NCBI RefSeq assembly: GCF_040954835.1
Contig: NC_090711.1
Location: 13,449,001-13,513,000, forward strand
DNA length: 64,000 bases
Reading direction: 5' to 3'
Source: Lepisosteus oculatus
Lineage: Eukaryota > Chordata > Actinopteri > Semionotiformes > Lepisosteidae
Under the pieces are notes generated by a model. It made no database searches. It had not been told where the DNA came from and saw only the letters and a list, made by a program, of their open reading frames with translations. How positions within the stretch are numbered: position 1 is the first letter of the stretch; every line of letters begins with the position of its first letter. Positions 22,468 to 32,829 of the stretch are shown one piece after another. A program made the translations under genes and the position numbers.

Positions 22468-25400
22468 AATCATGTTGCGATGAGCTTCTGGTTCCAGTTA
22501 ATTTCACTTGATGTGTCTGTGACAATCTTTAGACATGCAGCTTTTAAGCTACTGAATGTTATTTGGAAACAATAAGACTGGCAGTGTGGCGGATCAATTT
22601 TTTCACAGCTGGGTGGAAACAGTTTCTCACACAGCCAGAGTGCTGAGGGCTGCGGGCTTGTTGCTCGGGAACGCACGCGGGGCTGAGCTCTGAAAGCCCT
22701 CCAGGCTGCGCACGGAGCACACGTGCCCTTACCCGGTGAGCGCTGTGCACGGCTGCACCAGGCAATCTCGTTTCCCAATCTTCGGCGCGCAGTCGCTGAA
22801 CGCCGTCTTGATTTCCGGAACCGACAGGCAGCCCTGGGGGACAAAAAAAAAGCAAGGGGTTCAAAATAAAGTTGTCTTATTTTCAATAGGTTCCACAGCT
22901 TGTTCCCATCTCCCCACGCCCCTCCCCTCCCCCCCCACTGGGAAGAGAAGTGCCTCTGGGTGCCTTGCTTCTACGTGACACCCATTTTTGGCCTCTAGGT
23001 CGCGTTTGGCTGCTGATTGTGAAGACATTCACGGGACGGACGTGGTCATTTGCTGGTCAGGATTGTGAACACTTGAGTCCGGGCCCCTCGCAGGTTATCT
23101 GTTTTCAGGACTAAAACGATTCCGTTGTTTTAGCCTGTCGATGTAGGACATGCCTTTGAGGTCAAGCAACGTAATGCAAGACCATATGGCAAAAGAACTT
23201 CTCCGCATTTGCCTTACAAACACACTGCAGTACTAACTCGGCCACTCGTTTTGCAGTTCACCATATTTTCCCACAGTAATACTGCACTATGCAATTCCTA
23301 TACCTTGTGTCTTGCTGTAGCTCAATTTTCCCTGTTTTCACCTGTGTGTCCTATAGTAGACTCTAATGTAGTAGTAGTATAGTAAACTCTAATGAGGCGC
23401 CTGTTAATTCCTACTGTGCATGTACCATTTCCTGATTTAATTCCCACCATTTCATGTGCTACTGACCTAATGCAGCTTTTGGGGTTTTGCAAGAAGTTAG
23501 AAAAGGCCCTGCCACAGTTCTCAGTTCAGACATGTGGCTTCAGGTGCTCTGTCGCGAGAACACTAAGAGGAAATGGATACACGATATTGAATATTTTTAG
23601 CCACTCCAGAACAAAAGAACAATTGCAAATGGGGGACTTTAATCAAAGTAGTTTCAACCTCAAAAATATGGCAGAGTAGTTTATTACAGATATCCTTAAT
23701 CCTTTGTGTGAAGAACTCCCTCTTGTTCACCATTGTTATACGGTTTCCATTTGTGGACCAAAGGCAAGATGTAACTGCATGAATGTACATTTTAATGCCC
23801 TGTTATTGACACTTGTTTATCCCATTTGTCTTATCTGTTGTGTGTACAACAGGGATGCAGAGATTCGAGCCACTCTGAGTCAGTGAAATAGGAACAGGGA
23901 TCAAGCCCAGGAAAGACGGTTTGCACAGCCAATCAAACAAAGCTGGTATGTCTTTCGACTGTGAGTGAATTAGCAAGGCAATTTAGAGACACCAATTTAA
24001 CTAGATTTCCTACCACCAACATGGGACGAAACCAGAGAACCCATGCAAATTCCACACAGAAGATGCCCAATCCCAGAACCTCCAGAATCCTAGAGCTCTG
24101 GGGAAGCAGCCACACCAGTGTGCAGCCCAATCTCCTTTGTTGAAACTATCTTACACAGCCTAGCTTCACATGTCTCCATGCATCTTAGATTAGGAAAAGT
24201 CTCCCCCTGGTGGAGACAATTGATATAAACTGTTCTTTGAAAAAATGTGCAGAGATTCCAATTGCTGCAGTATTGGTAGCAACTTCTGCAGTATTATCCG
24301 ATTGGCATAGTTCATTTTAGAATTTAACCAAAGAACGTTTCCAATGCAAAACTCAGACTTTGAGGAGAGACAAAAAATGTACATAGCAAAAGCTACAGTA
24401 ACTCAGCACAGGAAATATTGTAAAATAATGTGTCCAGATGTACATGGAACAGTTTACGCTAACCCATAGGGCCTACTGATTCTGCTGTGGTCTTCTGCAC
24501 AAACATTACTGCTGAAGATGTAAGACTACAGGTTTTGTAAAATAATCAGCAGCACTGGCTTGTACCAGAGCTGGAGCTGGGGGGGAGCTTGATTAAAGCC
24601 GACTCTGGTGCTCTGGAGTGGAGCTGGAATACTGGAGCTGGGGGTCTCAGCACTGGTGTGGAGCTGGAATACTGGAGCTGGGGGTCTCAGCACTGGTGTG
24701 GAGCTGGAAAACATGGAGCTGGGGGTCTCATAGTCTGGAGAGGAGCTGGAATATTGGACCTGGTGGTCTTAGCTCTGGAGAGGAGCTGGAATACTGGAGC
24801 TGGAGGTCTTTCAGCTCTGGAGAAGTGCTGGAATACTGGAGCTGGGGGTCTCAGTTCTGGTGAGGAGCTGGAATACTGGAGCTGGGGGTCTCTCAGTCTG
24901 GAGAGGAGCTGGAATATTGGACCTGGTGGTCTCAGCACTGGTGTGGAGCTGAAATACTGGAGCTGGGGGTCTCAGCTCTGGAGAGGAGCTGGAATACTGG
25001 AGCTGGGGGTCTCTCAGTCTGGAGAGGAGCTGGAATACCGAAGCTGGGGGTCTCTAAATCACTGAAAGAACTAAGGCTTCCTTAGAAAAGGGTAATCTAT
25101 CAGCGCAGTGCCAGCTGGAGCAAAGTCCATCACAGCCAAGACACGTACGAAACACTGACTGTGAAGCACTTTGGCCCATCTCCATTGGGTCGGGTTGGAG
25201 GCACAGGCCCTGCTCCCCTGCTCTGATCACCCCACCAAGGTCCCGGCTCTGGCTGCGATGTCCTGTTTCCTGGTTGGCCATTCACACCGAACACAGAATT
25301 GCAGGCAGTGTAGCAGACTCACCTCCACGTCCTGCTTATTGGCCAACACCAGGAGAGGAACGCCTTCTAAAGCCTCACTGCTGATCATCTTCTCTGAGAG

Positions 25401-28400
25401 AGAAAGAAAACAACTCACAACAACAGCACCTTGCGGGAGCATCCACCTCTGTCCAGTGATGTTGCATTTTGAGGACGTCTTAAAATAGGGCACCGCTAGA
25501 AGGGAGCGAATACTTTTACAAGGCACTGTAAATAAGAACATCACAAAAGTGCCTTTTGCAGAATGCTTTTACTGCTGTACCTCAGAATGCACACAACCAT
25601 GGGAATGCGAAAAACTCACTTATGTAAAGACATTTGTCTCCAAAGCACTGAGTTCTTGGTTATGTTATCAGGCCACAGTTCCCAGTTACACAACAGATGC
25701 GACACTGATATAACATTATAACGTGATTGAGGGGTCCATACCTGGCAGACTGCATCATGTGTGCTCCACATTAGAACAAGGATTACTATTCTTGGTCCTG
25801 ACTCATTTACAATCACACGAGTCAAATTAATACTCTATATACAGGAACGTCTCCTCCATTCTTTAAAATTGACCCCAGTCTTTCATATACATTACATTTA
25901 TTATTAATATAAGTTAAGTTTAAAATAGACAGAAAATAAGCACATTTGTACACATCTATAACTGTAATGGTTCACAGTTGTTTTTTCCAAAAATTAGGGA
26001 AGGGCTTATTTTTACTTTCAGAAAAAAGTATAGTGCTATAGCTTGGGATATAGAATAACTACTGTATCTATTTCAACAACTATTAGTGTTCCAGAGCTTT
26101 TGCTTTCTGTGATAATATACTTGTTCTTTTACGACACTTGTATTTTTGCTAAGCATAAAACAACTCAATAAAGCACTCTTTTAAAGTTAATTGCCTTAAG
26201 AAAACACTGATGTACATTAATTGCTTTCTCCATTTGACTGGAGGTTGGGGAGTTTCTTCATTTAAAGTGATAACTTGATAAATTAACTTTTTTTTTTATT
26301 TCTACAGATCTGAACCACGGTAGGAGAGCTGTGTGTTTGAAGAATTCAGCAGAGGGTGTCTTTTATGACATTTAATTTGCAAGTTTAATGCATATGGGCC
26401 CTTACTAATTTTAAAAGTTTTTTTAAAATTGTAAAAAACACTTCAAAATTGCTAAAATTGCACTTTCATTCTGGATAGTTAAACAGCATAACATTAGCAA
26501 CAACAACCGTGAAACCATGAGTTACTTTTAAATATGTTAGACATGTTTGGCCTACTGATTCTGCTGTGGTCTTCTGCACAAACATTACTGCTGAAGATGT
26601 AAGACTACAGGTTTTGTAAAATAATCAGCAGCACTGGCTTGTACCAGAGCTGGGGCTGGAGGGGAGTTTGATTCAAGCTGACTCTGGTGCTCTGCAGTGG
26701 AGCTGGAGGTTACAGTCTGGAGAGGAGCTGGAATACTGGAGCTGGAGGTCTTTCAGCTCTGGAGAGGAGCTGGAAAACATGGAGCTGGGGGTCTCACAGT
26801 CTGGAGAGGAGCTGGAATATTGGACCTGGTGGTCTCAGCTCTGGAGAGGAGCTGGAATACTGGAGCTGGGGGTCTCAGCACTGGTGTGGAGCTGGAAAAC
26901 ATGGAGCTGGGGGTCTCACAGTCTGGAGAGGAGCTGGAATATTGGACCTGGTGGTCTCAGCTCTGGAGAGGAGCTGGAATACTGGAGCTGGAGGTCTTTC
27001 AGCTCTGGAGTAGATCTGGAATAGTGGAGCTGGGGGTCACAGTCTGGAGAGGAGCTGGAATACTGGAGCTGGGGTTCACAGTCTGGAGAGGAGCTGGAAT
27101 AGTGGAGCTGGGGGTCACAGTCTGGAGAGGAGCTGGAATAGTGGAGCTGGGGGACTCAGCTCTGGAGTGGAGCTGGGGGCCACAGTCTGGAGAGGAGCTG
27201 GAATAGTGGAGCTGGGGGTCTCAGCTCTGGAGTGGAGCTGGGGGTCACAGTCTGGAGAGGAGCTGGAATACTGGGGCAGGGGGTCTCAGCTCTGGAGTAG
27301 AGCTGGAATAGTGGAGCTGGGGGTCTCAGCTCTGGAGTGGAGCTGGAATACTGGGGCTGGGGGTCACAGTCTGGAGACTGTAATATACACTGTGCTCTGA
27401 AATACTTTTCCAGCATCTCTTCTGTGGTGCAGCCATGGTAATCCAGCCTTTGTGAAAACACTTCTCTCTCTATAAAACAGCACCATTCCTAGATACAGTA
27501 CCTGACTAGCAGACGTAAGGACAAAGGCTCCCTGCTGTACTCACCAAAGGCATTCTTCGATTCAGACAGCCGCTCTTCATCAGTGGAGTCGATCACGTAT
27601 ATCACCCCATGGGATTCAGCGTAATACTGCACCAGGAGGGAAACAGATCTGAATCAACCCTGAGCAGAGTCTGCATGAACACCTTTCTCCCCCTTTCCCT
27701 TTCTTGCAATATGTCTCAGTGTTGAACAGGGATTAATTTTTGCCTCAGTACACAGTGGGAAAAGACTGCAAGACGCGTCAGTAAGGCCACATCTGGCACA
27801 TGGTGTACAAGTTTGTGTTCCACATTACCAAAAGACATTGCTTCTAGGGAGTTTTCCCAGGAAAGAGTAACCAGGTTAGTTCCTGGTTTTAAAGTAATGT
27901 TACACTGGTCTTGAAAAAATGAAATTATGAGGACACTTGATTCATGCATTTAAAATCTTTCAGGTTATTAACTCAAATAATCAAGTTGGAAAAGTGGATA
28001 CTGAAAGGATGTCCATTCAGTACAAAGTATGGAAGTATTTTTTTCAACAAGTTACCCATTACTGTTGTTATAATGAAGCATCAAATGGTTCCATATGTTC
28101 TTATATATAGGTCCTATGACAGCTTCCTTTTGGTAGCAAGGCTCTGGGAGGTGTGCAAAATAAATGACGGTTGTAATTGGGCTCAGGAATTATATATAAC
28201 ACACCCTAATAAAACAAAAACTAAAAAAGTTTTAAATAACATTTAATACCACTGATAACCCTTCAGTGACCTCTAGTGGTCTTAATGGTCACTGCAGGTG
28301 TCTCCATGGGATAGCCTACCACAATTGTGAACAGCAGTGCTTCATGCCTCACATTGCAAAGCAACTGATAAATATTTAGGAAGAAGATTCTGTGAATCAC

Positions 28401-29349
28401 AATATGAGCTATTCAGTTGCAGATTTTAGCTATACTATATATTATAGCCAGGGCCGCATGGCAGTGCAGTGGTTGGCATTGCTGTCTCATAACGCTGGTG
28501 CCCTGGGTTTTAATTCCGGGCCTGGGGTGCTGTCTGTGTGGGGGTTGTATGGTCTCCTGTGTTTGCGTGGGTTTCCTCTGGGTGCTTCCATCTCCTCCCA
28601 CAGCTCAAAGAGATGCTGGTAGGTAAACTGGCCCCAGTGTGAGTGTGTGTCTCTACGTGCCCTGTGATGGACTGGCATCCCATTCAGGACGTATCTCGCC
28701 CATGGCCCCCCAGCAACCCTGAATTGGATGAGGCAGTTAGACCAGTTCAGGCAACCCCACTGCCTTGCCTTACTTTGTCCCACAGTGACTGCAGCTCGTC
28801 TTGACCTCCCAGGTCCCAGAACATGAGGCGCGCCTTGCCCACATCTATTGTGCCAACTGATCAGGAAAAGGGAAGGACACACAGATCAGTCTGATTTTAA
28901 AACATTGGCTGTACTGTCTAGATATATAAATATACTGTACAATGTATTTCATACAAAGAGGATCAAAACTTACTGTTCAAGCCCACAGTGGTGGTGATCT
29001 TGGACAAACTCATGCCCTTATAATTCTTGCTGAATTTAGTCTTGGTCTGCTCCAGAAATGTCTATAGCAATAAATGGAAACGGATGAAATCACTCAGTTG
29101 GCAAAATCTCACTGTCTAATAATACACACACACATATATATATAATGCATTTGCAAGTGTACAATAAGAGAATCACATGCAGGATTTTATATTGCCCATA
29201 AATCATACTGTCCATAGGTCTAAAAGGCATTCACTAAATTCACTAAAACAACTTACAGTTTTCCCTGCATTGTCTAAGCCGAGGATCAGAATGCAATATT
29301 CATCCTTCTGGAACATGTATTTGTACAGACCCGATAATAAGGTGTACAT
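18091..29349 (-). CDS. ARFRP1: ADP-ribosylation factor-related protein 1, complete (7 coding exons)
   Basis: Arf-family small GTPase of the trans-Golgi. With SYS1 it recruits ARL1 and golgins and supports post-Golgi sorting. Exons in transcript order: 29257-29349, 28974-29061, 28774-28856, 27545-27626, 25323-25393, 22733-22833, 18091-18178. Every junction is GT-AG and in phase, giving 606 bases and 201 aa, the same length as human. Motifs: G1 GLDNAGKT (24-31), switch region KITTTVGLN (52-60), G3 WDLGGQ (74-79), G4 NKQD (134-137), C-terminus PPRQKDIT. The N-terminus [13 protein letters not shown] is the classical one, where the family is acetylated on Met instead of myristoylated (there is no Gly2). 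The introns are large, and two of them hold copies of one minisatellite on either side of exon 5. An upstream in-frame exon (31358-31455) may extend the N-terminus. The gene is head to head with ZGPAT. Confidence 0.96.
18452..18705 (-). repeat. tRNA-headed SINE, family B (copy 5), decayed
   Basis: Inside the last ARFRP1 intron. Recognisable pieces are AGCCTATCCCAGGAGTAGG, GCACCTGGAGAAAACCCGCA and CATACAAACTCCACAGA. It is strongly diverged. Confidence 0.65.
19370..19700. other. GC- and CpG-rich patch in the last ARFRP1 intron
   Basis: About 330 bases that are much richer in CpG than the surrounding intron, including TCGCGATCG at 19478-19486. It matches none of the SINE or LINE families found here. 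On the minus strand a CATAAAAAGG element precedes a GC-rich tract with several ATGs, but no clean long exon. It could be an internal promoter, an enhancer, or the remnant of an old insertion such as an LTR. Confidence 0.35.
19720..21865. other. ARFRP1 last intron, unassigned part
   Basis: Intronic, AT-rich, with no repeat family or internal exon that I recognise. Confidence 0.45.
21872..22468 (+). repeat. 5S rRNA-derived SINE (copy 3), full length
   Basis: The most complete copy. The 5S head has CATATCACCCTGCAACTC, A-box GAAGCTAAGCAGG (21908-21920) and a C-box-like block with TACCTGGATGGGAGACC (to 21952), so the internal Pol III promoter looks largely intact. The body follows, then the 3' end AAAGCGCTTTGAGTGGAGTG and GCGCTATATAAGTGTAAGC, and a (TTA)n tail at about 22430-22467. 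It lies in the last ARFRP1 intron, antisense to the gene. Confidence 0.9.
23955..24120 (-). repeat. tRNA-headed SINE, family B (copy 6), fragment
   Basis: Recognisable pieces are GGGACGAAACCAGAGAACCC and CATGCAAATTCCACACAGA, and it ends near CAGCCACACCAGTGTGCAG. It lies in the ARFRP1 intron between exons 5 and 6. Confidence 0.6.
24470..25063. repeat. 40-bp minisatellite array 1 with duplicated left flank
   Basis: A flank of about 150 bases (24470-24620) is followed by about 11 units of 40-42 bp built on GGAGAGGAGCTGGAATACTG and GAGCTGGGGGTCTCAG. The flank and the unit recur at 26549-27375 at about 96% identity over the flank (by eye). No unit variant carries a stop in any plus-strand frame, so long open frames arise by chance. 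The array lies in the ARFRP1 intron downstream of exon 5. Confidence 0.9.
25830..26545. other. ARFRP1 intron between exons 4 and 5, unassigned
   Basis: AT-rich intron sequence with no repeat or exon recognised. It separates exon 5 from the second minisatellite array. Confidence 0.45.
26549..27375. repeat. 40-bp minisatellite array 2 with duplicated left flank
   Basis: A direct-orientation copy of the block at 24470. The identity starts abruptly at GGCCTACTGATTCTG (26549). The array is longer (about 17 units) and more varied, with unit types ending in AATACTGG, AATATTGG, AATAGTGG and AAACATGG. It lies in the ARFRP1 intron upstream of exon 5 in transcript terms. Confidence 0.9.
28446..28745 (+). 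repeat. tRNA-headed SINE, family B (copy 7)
   Basis: Begins GGCCGCATGGCAGTGCAGTG. It has GGGTGCTGTCTGTGTGGG, GGGTTTCCTCTGGGTGCTTC and TGTGATGGACTGGCATCCC, and ends CCCTGAATTGGATGAGGCAG. It sits in the ARFRP1 intron, ending about 30 bases from exon 3. Confidence 0.85.
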
Positions 29350-29989
29350 CCTGGAAAACAACAACCAAAAAAAACAAAACAAAGATCATTTAAAATGCCC
29401 ATTTGGACTTTAAAAATACACATTAACAGATGCTTGATATTTGAGCAAGATCATACGCATTGCTTGATACTTTAAATCAATGCAGAGTAAAGATGTAGAG
29501 AAACGAGCCAGTTAATACATAGACAGGTAGGTGTAGATAGATCCACAAGGTAGGTGAAGAAGTCCTTTTTGGATAAGAAATCATGTGCGAGATAGGATTT
29601 ATTGTAGTGAGAAATTTACCTTTTTTCCCCCAAAAAGCACAAAACCAAGTTTGCTAGCTAGCAGAAAGTAACTTGGTAAGTGTGGCTAATGACAGCCTTC
29701 TTACACAGAGCACAAACAGGATGGGAGACATGTGTTGAACTAGTCTTTCCAAACAATCAAGTCATAATATGGTATTCTTTGAAGAAAGTTCAGGTGGGCA
29801 GCTGCATCAGCATGCGTAGGCTGCAAAGGAACAAGTAAAAAGTTTATTCCATGCTGAAAAGAGAAGAAAGAAAACACAACAAATGAAGAAATGAAGAAAT
29901 GGTGACATGGACTCACAGTGGTTACCACTGCAGCCTCAAAGCGCTGGGGTCTAATTTATAACAATGATCTAGATTCCGGCACAGTTAGT

Positions 29990-30720
29990 ACCAAAGTCTG
30001 AAGATTATTTCAAAATAGGAGGATTACCAAACCAAATTGAAGATGAAAACACAAAACAGGAAGATTCTGATAAAATGCTCAACTCGGAAACATCCTGTCC
30101 TATGATGTTTAATCTAGACAAGTGCATATTATTACATGCCGAAAGTAAAAATGCAGTATAGATACAAAGTGAGGAACAACGGACTTGAAAAAGCTAAAGA
30201 GAAAGTGTTTGTTGACATTTGTATCTCCAGTTACAGTGGGCAAGCAATAAAAAGGTCAACAGAATATGAGGGGGAAATTATTAAAATTTCAGGATTTAAA
30301 TCGAGGGATGATATGTCAAAACTATGCAATGCACAAGTAAGACCTCACTTAGAACACTGCATGATGGTCACCATGTGACTAGAAGTCTAGTGCGCTTCTG
30401 AAAATGTTCTAGAAAAAAGAGCAACCAGGTTCATTCACATTAAAAGGATGCCCTACATTTTCGGGACAAAGTGCTGAACCTTTTTAGTCTCAAAGGCAGA
30501 TGACAATGAGGGGGACCTGATTTCAGCCTTCAAAATCCTCAAAGACATTGGCAGTGTCAGCCCAGTGTATTTCTTCACAATAAACAGAGAAAGACAACCC
30601 AGAAGTTACAAGAGGAAACTAGATTGGAGAACTTTTAAAACTGAGAACAGGATACACTTTATGGAAGGGCCATTATATGTATTATTTTATAGAGTTGATA
30701 ATGTTATTATTATTATAACT
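29990..30720 (+). mobile_element. CR1/L2-like LINE remnant (reverse transcriptase C-terminal part)
   Basis: Broken plus-strand frames show pieces typical of the end of a non-LTR ORF2: NNGLEKAKEKV, AQVRPHLEHC (30321-30360 region) and, in a different frame, GDLISAFKILKDIG (about 30512-30553). Frameshifts and stops make it inactive. It lies in the intron just upstream of the first canonical ARFRP1 coding exon. Confidence 0.65.
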
Positions 30721-31357
30721 ATTACGTTATAACTATAATAAATATTATAATGTATACTCCGGCCTCATCAGGGAACGACTGGATGAGAACCCAGGATCAA
30801 TAGCTTCTAGTTACCAAACGGGCGAAATGAGAAGAATCGTGACGTTAGTTCCGTGCTTCTGATTATATCTCGGCTAATGTTTACCTTTGTGTCTGGGATC
30901 GCCCGCACTTTACTTGCTGTTTAAGGTCTTAATAATCCAGCTGAGATGGAATTGAGATGATAGATTTCACTTTATAAAACCGTACAAAGGCGAATAGCTT
31001 ACACACTCTCAGGTTAATATAATTGTAAATGCTAGTTCTTTTGTATTGGGGTGGATGTATTTAAAAGTGCGCTGTTAGAGATGACTGGTATTCCATCTAA
31101 TTTTACTTAGGACTAAAATCCTTGTATACAGTACTGTCAAAATAATGAGCTCAATTACATTATAAAACAAACAAAACCAACTGGTTTGCAGCAGTACAAA
31201 CCACAGGCTATAACTATTAACTCTGAATCAACATCCCTGTAAAATAATAATTTCTCTAATCCGTCGCTCTTTTCCTTTTTTGTTACCATCCTTAGATGTT
31301 AAAATAACCATACATGCATTTGAAAACTGCTCTTATAACACATTTCCTTGAACTTAC

Positions 31358-31455
31358 CTTTCATTTGCGACCAAGTCATCATCCGTAAATAGGAAGTGCT
31401 TACCGACTGGCAATGCACTGTAGGAATTGATGTTTTTTGTTGGTTTCACCCCCAT
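31358..31455 (-). CDS. ARFRP1: Predicted upstream exon of ARFRP1, in-frame N-terminal extension
   Basis: Read on the minus strand: a strong start context (GCAGCCATGG), 32 open codons and a split Arg codon, then donor GTAAGT (31357-31352). The acceptor before 29350 (pyrimidine tract, CAG) supplies the missing base, and the next codon is the classical Met1. The result is 33 extra residues (MGVKPTKNINSY at the start, FLFTDDDLVANER at the end) in frame with ARFRP1 and no stop. Human ARFRP1 as I know it has no such extension. The exon certainly fits as a 5' leader exon; whether its ATG is used is open. A second donor inside it (GTAAGC, 31403-31398) would instead leave an out-of-frame upstream ATG. 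Confidence 0.5.
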
Positions 31456-31485
31456 GGCTGCTGAACGGATGTCCTGAGCTTGAAA

Positions 31486-31505
31486 ACTACAAATCCCAGG
31501 ATACC
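31486..31505 (+). promoter_or_regulatory. ZNF143/THAP11-type motif at the ARFRP1 promoter
   Basis: ACTACAAATCCCAGGATACC closely resembles the ACTACAATTCCCAG motif bound by ZNF143/THAP11. It sits about 31 bases upstream of the upstream ATG at 31455. Such motifs are typical of housekeeping and bidirectional promoters. Confidence 0.55.
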
Positions 31506-31600
31506 ATTGGAAAGGAAAAGGCCGGCGTGTAGTTTGCAGTGGTTACTGGGAATTTACGTTTTCACTGGTGCTTCTAAAACTGTAGATGTGGTCCAAATAC

Positions 31601-31620
31601 ACTACAATACCCACAATTCA
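31601..31620 (+). promoter_or_regulatory. Second, weaker ZNF143-type motif
   Basis: ACTACAATACCCACAATTCA matches the same consensus with two or three changes, 115 bases from the first motif and in the same orientation. Confidence 0.4.
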
Positions 31621-31629
31621 CAAATATAC

Positions 31630-32470
31630 TCTAATAACTTCCTCTCAAAAATGGAAGGATATCAAATTGTCATTTAAATGGTGACTGCAATATCAGAACC
31701 GGTAAATGTAAGGTTACATTGCTTTTCTTATACTACATACCTATCAGTAATGCAGGATTTCTGTATGGAAGATTGTTAGCAACAGTTAGCAACTGAGCAA
31801 CAATTTTTTTTATTTTTGTATTCCAGTTTATATATTTTGCGATTATACATCCTGATCAGTAGTTACCGTAAATATATTTAAAGGCATCAAACGCAAGAGA
31901 TAAACATAGTTTTGGTATAAGTAACAAATCTGTGTTTTTAAGGCTCTCTTTGTATGTATCATTTAGTTCTTCGTGAATAAACGATTAAAAGTAAACAGTA
32001 TTTTAAGAAATAATTTCTGGTTTAATATTTGTCTCCGTTACATGTTATAGATGTTATAAATGTTATTTTTCGTATGTGTAATTAAATTACTAAAGATATT
32101 GCTTTACAATTACACATTTTTGAACGGCGCCTTAATTAAAACTAGCAAAATACTTTTAAAATCAAAGCAATTGCTTTAAAGTAGCAATAAATAGCACTTA
32201 TTGCATGGATTGCTTATCTCAGTGTTAAAGCATTTTCAGAGACAAATACGCTAGTTTTAGTACCCAATTTTTTACCTAGTTTAAACAGAGGTTCATACGG
32301 ACGTCTGTGAAATGTTGACATCAGAAACCTGCAACTTAAGATGTGAAATCGATCGTTTCGTCTCTGGGATGCGTGACAGGTCTCATCTCCGTGTTAATTT
32401 ATTCGGAAAATTTTATTGCTTTATTCTTGCGCTGAAGGCTAAATTGTCGGATTTCTCATTCTTCCAGCTT
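31630..32470. other. Shared intergenic region between ARFRP1 and ZGPAT
   Basis: AT-rich head-to-head spacer with no recognised repeat. The candidate untranslated first exon of ZGPAT follows: its donor AAAG|GTATTT is at 32565/32566, and the matching acceptor GCCAG is at 32788-32792, 37 bases before the ZGPAT ATG. Confidence 0.45.
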
Positions 32471-32829
32471 GCATCCCGGAGTAGATTGCCCAAGGGATTT
32501 GGAAATATCAGCTTCGGGAAAGCTTGGTCAGTTTGAGACAAAGGAGAAGAAGCAATCTCATAAAGGTATTTATGGGAGAGGCAGCAAGTGATTGGATTTC
32601 CTCTACTTTGAACATACTGACTCAAGCTTTTCCGCATGACTGTATTAAGACGAATGCTCGCCTGCTGTGTGCAGGGTGCCTCAAAGTGCAGGGATAATCA
32701 CGGTTTTCCGTAGTTTGAACAGGAGAAACAGTTGGAGGAGGGAGAAACACATCTCCAGGTTAAAGCGTTTGACCTCTCCTCTTCCTCGCCAGACCGATTC
32801 CTGAATGCCGGCCTGTCCCCCCGGTCGTG

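Noticed and set aside
24589-27400. Repeat proteins of the ELEYWSWG type in several frames
   Set aside because: Translations of the 40-bp minisatellite, open in all plus-strand frames because the unit lacks stop codons.
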